DNA from: Lachnospiraceae bacterium
GTDB taxonomy: Bacteria > Bacillota > Clostridia > Lachnospirales > Lachnospiraceae
Length of the DNA stretch: 11,863 nt
Direction of reading: 5' to 3'
NCBI GenBank assembly: GCA_014804225.1
Contig: JAAVAF010000002.1
Span: 1 to 11,863 of the forward strand
Translations under genes and position numbers: made by a program
The notes under the pieces: model-generated
Database searches by the model: none
Seen by the model: only the letters and a program-made list of their open reading frames with translations
Told to the model about the DNA's origin: nothing
Shown: positions 1 through 4,972 of the stretch, piece after piece
Layout of the letters: each line of letters begins with the position of its first letter
Position numbering within the stretch: position 1 is the stretch's first letter

Positions 1-258
1 GGGTGCTACTGGGATAAGAATACGGAGATTGACATCGTAGCAGTCAATGAAGAAGAAAAAGTCATTTTGTTTGGCGAATGCAAATATTGGAGTAACTGTG
101 TGGATGTAGATGTGTTTTATGATTTGGTTGAGAAATCGAAAAAGGTGTCATGGAATAGGGAGGACAGAAAGGAGATTTTTGTGTTGTTTTCAATCGGTGG
201 CTATACGCAGGAAGTGCAGCGGTTGGCTGAGGAGCATGGGGATTTGATTTTGATGTAG
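1..258 (+). CDS. ATPase/DUF234-type protein, C-terminal end (partial)
   Basis: The frame is open from base 1 to the TAG at 256-258, so this is the 3' end of a gene that begins before the window. The 85 visible residues contain NTEIDIVAVN followed by VILFGECKYW. This E-I-D-I-V ... G-E-C-K pattern matches the PD-(D/E)XK-like core of the DUF234 domain at the C-terminus of prokaryotic AAA-type ATPases (the archaeal-ATPase family also common in clostridia). The family is thought to couple an ATPase to a nuclease-like or DNA-binding domain; its cellular role is poorly known. The ATPase part with the Walker motifs is outside the window, so it cannot be confirmed. The internal TTG at 67 lies in the middle of the motif and is not a start. 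Confidence 0.72.
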   Translation, partial: GCYWDKNTEIDIVAVNEEEKVILFGECKYWSNCVDVDVFYDLVEKSKKVSWNREDRKEIFVLFSIGGYTQEVQRLAEEHGDLILM

Positions 259-389
259 AGGTATAGCAGTTCGGGGAATTGAAAATTCTTATATTTTTGT
301 GTATACTTGAAAAAAGAAATTAGGCTGAGAAATCGGTATTTGTTGTGGGATTAATGTTAATATTTTGAAATGTAAATTAAGTTTGTGAT

Positions 390-417
390 TTGCGATACTT
401 AAAGAATATGGTATAGT
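390..417 (+). promoter_or_regulatory. Sigma-A promoter for the acetyltransferase gene
   Basis: TTGCGA at 390-395 is 16 bp from TATAGT at 412-417. The -10 is preceded by TGG, making it an extended -10 (TGnTATAGT). Transcription would start near 424, about 97 nt before the ATG at 521. The rest of 259-520 is very AT-rich and shows no gene and no clear terminator for the gene ending at 258. Confidence 0.6.
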
Positions 418-520
418 TAATCAATTATTAATAGAAGCGCATCTGTTATTGCGCAAAGAATATTTTAAATTATAAAACTTTTAGTTTGTTGAATTGGCAG
501 ATGTGAGGTTTTGAATAGAC

Positions 521-991
521 ATGGATTATAAAATTCGAGAAATTAGAAAAAATGAATATTCAATATTATCTGATTTTTTGTATGAAGCAATTTTTATTCC
601 AGAGGGTATGGATAAGCCGCCAAAATCTATTATCGAACAGCCAGAGCTGCAAGTATATATTGAAGATTTTGGAAAGGCAGATGATTGGTGTTTAGTTGCG
701 GAAGTAAAAGAGAAGGTTGTGGGTGCAGTATGGGTGCGTATTATGAATGATTACGGGCATATTGATGATGAAACTCCCTCATTTTCCATATCACTGTATG
801 AGGAATATAGACACCTAGGAATTGGTACAGCACTTATGAAAGGGATGCTTGAACTTTTAAAGAATAAAGGCTATAAGCAGACATCACTTTCCGTGCAGAA
901 GGCAAATTATGCGGTTAGTATGTATTGGAAAGTAGGCTTTGAGGTTATCGACGAAAGTGAAGAAGAATACATAATGGTTTGTCGGCTGTAA
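521..991 (+). CDS. GNAT family N-acetyltransferase
   Basis: This 156-residue protein is the usual length of a single GNAT domain. Residues 58-75 (CLVAEVKEKVVGAVWVRI) fit the beta-strand pair before the cofactor site. Residues 97-102, RHLGIG, are the Q/R-x-x-G-x-G/A loop of motif A that binds acetyl-CoA pyrophosphate. Residues 129-140 (NYAVSMYWKVGF) are the motif B Asn/Tyr/GF segment. GNAT enzymes move the acetyl group of acetyl-CoA to an amine; the acceptor cannot be told from sequence, and no ribosomal or aminoglycoside-specific signature is seen. The ribosome binding site (GTGAGG, 503-508) is weak and about 12 nt from the ATG. A 58-codon gene follows 22 nt downstream, probably on the same transcript. 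Confidence 0.9.
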   Translation: MDYKIREIRKNEYSILSDFLYEAIFIPEGMDKPPKSIIEQPELQVYIEDFGKADDWCLVAEVKEKVVGAVWVRIMNDYGHIDDETPSFSISLYEEYRHLGIGTALMKGMLELLKNKGYKQTSLSVQKANYAVSMYWKVGFEVIDESEEEYIMVCRL

Positions 992-1013
992 TATGACAAG
1001 AAGGGGATGAATA

Positions 1014-1190
1014 ATGATTGGTAATTTAGATGAAAAAGCAGTAAAGGAAGTCTTAAAAAAGATTATTGATAATAATGACACTATTCCGTATAAAGCTAAA
1101 GCGGAGATAAAAACGATAATAGAATTGGAAAACAATCCAGAAAAATTACTACAAGAGTGTCTGTTGTATATGCTATCATATAAGGGATAA
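1014..1190 (+). CDS. Hypothetical 58-residue protein
   Basis: An uninterrupted ORF runs from ATG 1014 to TAA 1188-1190. A strong ribosome binding site (AAGAAGGGG, about 998-1006) sits 7 nt before the ATG, better than that of the acetyltransferase just upstream. The protein begins MIGNLDEKAVKEVLKKIIDN and is charged and mostly helix-forming (K, E, I, L rich), with no signal peptide or membrane segment. It lies 22 nt after the acetyltransferase stop and 47 nt before the KilA-N frame, so the three may be co-transcribed. I do not recognise the family. It could be a small regulator or the remnant of a larger gene; the good ribosome binding site argues that it is translated. Confidence 0.6.
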   Translation: MIGNLDEKAVKEVLKKIIDNNDTIPYKAKAEIKTIIELENNPEKLLQECLLYMLSYKG

Positions 1191-1218
1191 TCTGTGCTGA
1201 AGGAGATGCTTGGAGATA

Positions 1219-1978
1219 ATGAAAAATATGAAAATAGATGCCAATGGAACAGCGCAACCATTCAACCATTTCCTTTTTGGGTTTGTGGGAGCAGATTCAC
1301 AATCCCAATTTTAAACCTATCGAATTCGATAGGTTTAAAGTAGAGTCTGGTGATAATGCATTTACACTGACACCACAACAGTGGATAAAAGCAACAGACG
1401 CAATAGGCATTATATCAAAATCAGGGCGATACGGCGGTACATATGCTTATACAGATATTGCCTTTGAATTTGCGTCATGGATCTCGCCAGAATTTAAACT
1501 CTATATTATCAAGGACTATCAGCGATTAAAGAAAGATGAAGCTAATCGACTTGCCATTGGATGGGATGCTAAGAGGGAACTTTCAAAAATAAATTACCGT
1601 ATTCATACAGATGCGGTAAAAGAATTTCTGATAACACCAACATTATCTCCGCAGGAAATGGTTTATACATACGCATCCGAAGCAGATATTCTTAATATGG
1701 CTTTATTTGGCAAGACGGCGGCTCAGTGGAGAAATGAAAAAAGAATAAATGGGAAAACGCCTAATATCAGAGATTTGGCTTCAGCAGAAGAATTAGTGGT
1801 ACTTATCAATTTGGAAGATACCAATGCGGATTTGATAAGGCAAGGGTTATCTAACATTGAACGATTAAAGATATTAAGAGAAAAAGCATTTCGACAACTT
1901 GAAATTCTTAAAAAAAATCAAAAAACTATCGAAACATTAAAAAAGAACCTTATTGAAGATAGTGTAAAAATGAAGTAG
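1219..1978 (+). pseudogene. KilA-N domain protein, 5' part deleted (possibly still translated from 1238)
   Basis: The open frame 1238-1978 encodes 246 residues. Residues 7-110 match the second half of a KilA-N domain (FLGLWEQIHNPNF, GRYGGTYAYTDIAFEFASWISP, FKLYIIKDYQRLK). The rest is the conserved tail (DAVKEFLI, YASEADILNMALFGKTAAQWR, NIRDLASAEELVVLINLE) with a lysine-rich helical end. KilA-N is a DNA-binding domain found in phage and mobile-element proteins. Family members carry about 40-50 further N-terminal residues, missing here. A TAG at 1235-1237 blocks upstream extension, and the ATG at 1238 lacks a well-placed ribosome binding site. The next frame has ATG 1219 after GGAG and reads MKNMKIDANGTA, which resembles the family's usual N-terminus, so an internal deletion with a frame change near 1250-1256 is the simplest reading. 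A shortened protein may still be made. Confidence 0.72.
1310..1339. repeat. 30-bp perfect palindrome inside the KilA-N frame
   Basis: Fifteen bases on each side of the centre (between 1324 and 1325) are perfectly complementary. The centre is GAATTC and each end is TTTAAA. The palindrome coincides exactly with ten codons of the KilA-N frame (FKPIEFDRFK, residues 25-34). It could form a hairpin or cruciform, or bind a dimeric protein. Confidence 0.9.
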
Positions 1979-1990
1979 AATTTTTTACAT

Positions 1991-2209
1991 AGGATAGATA
2001 AAATTGTAGACCATATAAGGAAAAGTGCTATTCTTGAGGGGATTGGCATCACATATCCCGATATACTTTAGGACAGGATCTTAAGTACTGTTTGGAATAA
2101 AACTTCAAACTCAAATCCTTATGGCATTCGTATTCAATACCAACATAGCACATATCCTTTGGACAAATTTGTTTCAATGCATCATAACAATGCTTTTAGT
2201 CTGTCATAA
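1991..2209. pseudogene. Decayed coding remnant, strand uncertain
   Basis: The 260 bases between the KilA-N gene and the next gene have no intact ORF, but both strands carry broken open frames. On the plus strand one frame runs 1991-2209 with a single TAG at 2069-2071 (pieces such as KSAILEGIGITYPDIL and DRILSTVWNK). On the minus strand 2195-2049 is open and reads KHCYDALKQICPKDMCYVGI onward; its composition is more protein-like, and it is preceded by ATG ACA GAC TAA. A shifted minus frame then continues to about 1989. This looks like an old gene fragment with stops and frameshifts. I cannot name the family or decide the strand. Confidence 0.3.
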
Positions 2210-2238
2210 CTGCTCGGGTGAAAAGTATCAACTACCTG

Positions 2239-2496
2239 TTAGTTGTCTTCCTCTGTATTTTTCTCCTGTTCCGGAAAAAACTCTTCCATTGTAGGTCTCT
2301 TCTGCATTTTGTTAATACAAAACAAAAGCAGCCACGCCAGAATAGGAATTGCAACGATGCAATATAAAAGCACCATAAATCGGTTTCCCGCTTCTCCAGG
2401 ACCGGCAGTGAAAGCCGAAATAACAAATGCGATAATCAATATCACAATCAGTACAAGTGCAAAAATTGCGACAATCTGTTTTGGATTTTTTTTCAT
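2239..2496 (-). CDS. Small two-helix membrane protein, hypothetical
   Basis: This gene encodes 85 residues. The start at 2496 has an ideal ribosome binding site (GGAGGAC, 7 nt away on the minus strand) and a well-formed promoter upstream. The lysine-rich start (MKKNPKQ) is followed by a hydrophobic helix at about residues 8-30 (VAIFALVLIVILIIAFVISAF), a short GPGEAGN turn, and a second helix at about 39-61 (MVLLYCIVAIPILAWLLLFC). The soluble acidic tail (MEEFFPEQEKNTEEDN) is probably cytoplasmic. Small proteins of this build are common in Lachnospiraceae and have no assigned role. It is transcribed away from the SEC-C gene. A 6-bp inverted repeat (2229-2234/2240-2245) overlaps the stop codon but has no clear U-tract. 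Confidence 0.8.
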   Translation of the reverse strand: MKKNPKQIVAIFALVLIVILIIAFVISAFTAGPGEAGNRFMVLLYCIVAIPILAWLLLFCINKMQKRPTMEEFFPEQEKNTEEDN

Positions 2497-2581
2497 AAAA
2501 GTCCTCCATTCTTATGCGGTCTGCATACTGCACAGGCGCACAATGAATTGCGTTTTAACATGATACAAAAGTGATTACAAC

Positions 2582-2610
2582 ATTATAATAAGAAATTACA
2601 AGAAATGCAA
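2582..2610 (-). promoter_or_regulatory. Sigma-A promoter for the small membrane protein
   Basis: Read on the minus strand, TTGCAT (2610-2605) is separated by 17 bp from a perfect TATAAT (2587-2582). The start point would be near 2575, giving a leader of about 80 nt. Its -35 box is only 9 bp from the -35 box of the divergent plus-strand promoter, so the two genes share one control region. Confidence 0.7.
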
Positions 2611-2619
2611 CTGTTTCCT

Positions 2620-2648
2620 TTGACTTTTGAAAAAGTTTGGTATATACT
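2620..2648 (+). promoter_or_regulatory. Sigma-A promoter for the SEC-C gene
   Basis: TTGACT (2620-2625), a 17-bp spacer and TATACT (2643-2648) form a strong promoter. The start point near 2655 leaves only about 12 nt before the ATG at 2667, which has no ribosome binding site. This supports a later start at 2700. Confidence 0.75.
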
Positions 2649-2699
2649 AGTCCTGTATGTACATAGATGTGCGATAAAGACGAAAGGATGAAAAAAATC

Positions 2700-3218
2700 A
2701 TGGCAGAGAATAAGACCTTATTGGACAAGTGGAGAAGTGTGGCATACAATGAGAATACGGATAGAAACACCCTTCAGAAGCTTTGGATTGATTATTTTCA
2801 GAAAGAAAAAGAAATTTACCAGCAGCTTTTAGCCAATCCCGACGAGGAAGTAAAGGGAACGGTAAAGGAGCTTGCAGAAAAATATAATGTAGACATTATG
2901 ACAATGACTGGCTTTCTTGATGGGATTAATGACAGCTTAAAGACGCCAAATCCGATTGAGGAAATGGACGAAGAGACCCAGGTAAGCCTTGGATTCGAAA
3001 AAGAGCTTTTATATAAAAATATGGTAGCTGCCGAAGCGGACTGGCTTTATGGCTTGGAAGCATGGGACGATATTTTGGGTGAGCAACGCAAAAAAGAGCT
3101 TTATAAGGAACAGAAATCCTCAACAACCATCGTAAAAGAAGCAAAAGTTTATCCCAATGACCCTTGTCCTTGTGGGAGCGGCAAAAAGTATAAAAAGTGT
3201 TGCGGGAAAACAAAATAG
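2700..3218 (+). CDS. SEC-C motif zinc-binding protein
   Basis: The C-terminus (residues 151-172) carries YPNDPCPCGSGKKYKKCC, the SEC-C motif: Cys156 and Cys158, then Cys167 and Cys168. In SecA and many stand-alone proteins this motif binds zinc. The preceding 150 residues are soluble, helical and acidic, with no signal peptide, as in a widespread clostridial family with an N-terminal domain of unknown function and a C-terminal SEC-C tail. A role in zinc-dependent protein or ribosome contact is possible but not shown. I chose ATG 2700 (MAENKTLLDK) because GAAAGGATG at 2682-2690 is a suitably placed ribosome binding site. ATG 2688 overlaps that site and ATG 2667 is almost at the transcript end; starting at 2667 would give 183 residues. 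Confidence 0.82.
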   Translation: MAENKTLLDKWRSVAYNENTDRNTLQKLWIDYFQKEKEIYQQLLANPDEEVKGTVKELAEKYNVDIMTMTGFLDGINDSLKTPNPIEEMDEETQVSLGFEKELLYKNMVAAEADWLYGLEAWDDILGEQRKKELYKEQKSSTTIVKEAKVYPNDPCPCGSGKKYKKCCGKTK

Positions 3219-3370
3219 GCAGAAGCTGCACTTATTTAGTTTCATGTTGTTTGGACTAATCGGAGTAATCTCCTGTTAGTGATAGATTGATACAGCCGCA
3301 GGAAAGAAGCGTTCTGCTATGCAATATGCGGTTGTCATACAATTATTATAATACATTGGAGGTAGAAAAA

Positions 3371-4126
3371 ATGAAGAAAAAGATTTGTAAAAGATTATTG
3401 GCGCTGACAGCTGCGGTAACAATGCTGTTGGGAAGTTCTGTATGTTCCTATGCGGCGGAGTTAAAGGATGTGTTTGATGCGGAGTATTATGCAGAGCATA
3501 ATGCCGATGTTGTTGCAACGTTTGGTACGGATGAAGCGGCGCTTTTTACCCATTTTGCTGTTTTCGGAGTCAATGAGGGCAGACAGGGAATGGCAGCATT
3601 CAATGTATCTGAGTACAGAAATGCGTATCCTGATTTACAGGCAGCGTATGGCGATGACTGGGATGCTTATGTAAATCATTATATGACGACGGGCGTGTAT
3701 GAGGGAAGGATTGCGGGTGTTTACGGGTCCATCGATACGCAAGCGCCTTCCGTTGACACAACTGTTCCAGTGCCTGTTGAAACCGCTCAATCAGTAGTAT
3801 CTGAAAATCCGTCACTGGAAGAGATTGTAGCATCGCCAGAGATAGAAGCGTTTGTGGATTACATGAACGAAGCGCTCGCCGGAATGGGGGCGTCGGTGAC
3901 ATACACGGCAGAGGGCGATACGCTTATTATGACGATGAAGTTTGACGAGGTTTTGCGCGTGGATGCGCAGGCAAAGGAAATGATGGACGAGGCGTTTGGA
4001 AGCATGAGAGGAGTTCTTGATGAGTTGCGCACAGAGCTGATCAATGTAGTAAGCAATGAGAATGTCCATATACGTTATGTCTATATCAATGGCGACGGAA
4101 CGGAGATTTACAGAGTAGAGTTTTAG
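3371..4126 (+). CDS. Secreted protein with two surface repeats and a DUF4854-like C-terminal domain
   Basis: GGAGGT at 3358-3363 lies 7 nt before ATG 3371. The longer reading back to 3287 would put this site inside the gene and lose the signal peptide. Residues 1-29 are a signal peptide (KKKICKRLL, hydrophobic core, cleavage near SYA-AE). Two related repeats of about 40 residues follow: 35-71 (FDAEYYAEHNADVVATFG ... GVNEGR) and 77-113 (FNVSEYRNAYPDLQAAYG ... GVYEGR), with the F/Y-NxDL-FG-HY-GxxEGR pattern seen in cell-surface proteins of this group. A Pro/Thr/Val linker (about 118-147) leads to residues 148-251, which resemble DUF4854: helical acidic segments and an ending IRYVYINGDGTEIYRVEF. 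There is no sortase signal, so the protein is probably released or loosely wall-bound. Function unknown. The 148-bp repeat element begins at the last base of the stop codon. Confidence 0.82.
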   Translation: MKKKICKRLLALTAAVTMLLGSSVCSYAAELKDVFDAEYYAEHNADVVATFGTDEAALFTHFAVFGVNEGRQGMAAFNVSEYRNAYPDLQAAYGDDWDAYVNHYMTTGVYEGRIAGVYGSIDTQAPSVDTTVPVPVETAQSVVSENPSLEEIVASPEIEAFVDYMNEALAGMGASVTYTAEGDTLIMTMKFDEVLRVDAQAKEMMDEAFGSMRGVLDELRTELINVVSNENVHIRYVYINGDGTEIYRVEF

Positions 4127-4273
4127 TTACTGTTCAGACAGGACTTAGCATTTACTGCTAATTATGGCTTTACAAGCCACGTGAGAAAACGTATCGGAGC
4201 CAAGTAAAAATCCATCACCGAAAGTGATTTTGCATGGATTTTTACCTGTTACTGGAACGGAGTGAACAGTAAC
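4126..4273. repeat. 148-bp multi-hairpin element with 11-bp terminal inverted repeats (MITE-like)
   Basis: The ends are perfect 11-bp inverted repeats: GTTACTGTTCA (4126-4136) and TGAACAGTAAC (4263-4273). Inside are nested perfect hairpins: TTAGCA/TGCTAA (4145-4150/4156-4161), TGGCTT/AAGCCA (4165-4170/4174-4179) and a 12-bp stem GTAAAAATCCAT/ATGGATTTTTAC (4204-4215/4234-4245) whose loop holds CAC/GTG. The right end also folds locally (GTTACTG/CAGTAAC). It encodes no protein. It could be a short mobile repeat, a structured RNA, or the terminator region of the preceding gene; the 12-bp stem could act as a terminator although its U-run is part of the stem. Confidence 0.65.
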
Positions 4274-4312
4274 GAGTTTTAAGTTGGAAAAATTTATTTT
4301 TCACTTGAACGC

Positions 4313-4341
4313 TTTACAAGACTGTCATTTTGTATTAAACT
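4313..4341 (+). promoter_or_regulatory. Promoter of the T-box/thrS operon
   Basis: TTTACA (4313-4318) and TAAACT (4336-4341) are separated by 17 bp. The start point would be near 4348, just ahead of the T-box stem I sequence. Confidence 0.5.
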
Positions 4342-4347
4342 ATTTGT

Positions 4348-4620
4348 GACATAAAAAATATGAAAAATACGTTGACGAGAAGAGTACGATATTGTAATGC
4401 ATCAGAGAGGACTGCACGGTTTTGCAAAGAAAAATCGTTGCTGAAAGCAGTCTTACAGGAAATATCCGAAAACTAACTCTGAGTGACCCCAATCCGGTCC
4501 GTTGATTACGTTACAATCATGAGTGGTCTGTTTTTTAGAAAGACAAAGACAGGCAAGCAGGGTGGAACCGCGTTGATACGTCCCATGCATTACATATTGC
4601 GTAGTGCATGGGATTTTTTA
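4348..4620 (+). promoter_or_regulatory. T-box riboswitch (tRNA-Thr sensing) upstream of thrS
   Basis: GGGTGGAACCGCG at 4560-4572 is a perfect T-box sequence, which pairs with the free 3' end of uncharged tRNA. Upstream are stem I hallmarks: GAGAAGAGTA, then AGAGAG and a distal stem GACTGC/GCAGTC enclosing the GCTGAAAG side. The specifier codon is probably ACT (Thr) at 4472-4474, in the GAAAACTAAC context; a second ACT at 4476-4478 cannot be excluded. The terminator at 4581-4620 would form when tRNA-Thr is charged. Downstream genes are therefore expected to be induced by threonine shortage. Confidence 0.92.
4581..4620 (+). terminator. Intrinsic terminator of the T-box
   Basis: The stem TCCCATGCA (4581-4589) pairs with TGCATGGGA (4605-4613) and extends inward with TAC/GTA pairs. 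TTTTTT follows at 4614-4619. It overlaps the antiterminator formed by the T-box sequence. Confidence 0.9.
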
Positions 4621-4684
4621 TGTGCATGGCAAGTAGTGGAGAAGCACATTCCACTATTGGAAGAAAGAAAAGGAGATGAATGAG

Positions 4685-4954
4685 ATGGAAGAATTGAAAA
4701 CAGAAGTAAAAACAAGCTATAAGGATTATCTGCTGCCGATGTTGTGTTTGGTGGTGGGAATTCTGATTGGATTTTTGCTATCGCCAATAAAAAGCGGACA
4801 TGTAACGTTCATGAGCGGAAATACACTTGGTTCCAATAACGGCAGTAAAAACAGTGTTGCCGATATGTTGAACGGCAGTAAGAACAGTGTTGCAGATCTT
4901 TTGACCGGCAGACAAAAAACGGACAGGAAAAGATGTAAAATAAGGAATAGATAA
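4685..4954 (+). CDS. Small single-span membrane protein between T-box and thrS
   Basis: I place the start at ATG 4685 (MEELKTEVKTSYKDYLLPML), 9 nt after AAAGGAG (4669-4675). The ATG at 4676 directly abuts that site and is less likely. The 89-residue protein has one membrane helix (about residues 14-35, YLLPMLCLVVGILIGFLLSP) with the G-x-x-x-G-x-L-x-x-P spacing seen in YtxH-like small proteins. A low-complexity tail follows with a duplicated GSKNSVADML/GSKNSVADLL unit and a basic end. It is 18 nt upstream of thrS and under the same T-box, so it should respond to threonine supply. Its function is unknown; it may be a passenger gene. Confidence 0.75.
   Translation: MEELKTEVKTSYKDYLLPMLCLVVGILIGFLLSPIKSGHVTFMSGNTLGSNNGSKNSVADMLNGSKNSVADLLTGRQKTDRKRCKIRNR
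4838..4903 (+). repeat. Two tandem 33-bp units inside the small membrane protein gene
   Basis: Units 4838-4870 and 4871-4903 differ at only a few bases and each encode 11 residues (NGSKNSVADML and NGSKNSVADLL). As the unit is a multiple of three, copy number can change without breaking the frame. Confidence 0.9.
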
Positions 4955-4972
4955 AATGGGAGGAACATCAAA

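Noticed and set aside
884..1261. 125-residue minus-strand ORF
   Set aside because: It lies antisense to the end of the acetyltransferase and the whole 58-residue gene, lacks a ribosome binding site, and has the Ser/Phe/Ile-rich make-up of antisense AT-rich DNA.
2243..2563. 106-residue plus-strand ORF
   Set aside because: It is antisense to the small membrane protein gene, which has a perfect ribosome binding site and promoter. The plus frame has neither.
3347..3352. TATAAT before the secreted protein gene as its promoter
   Set aside because: TTGTCA upstream is only 14 bp away, and the start point would fall on the ribosome binding site. The real promoter was not found.
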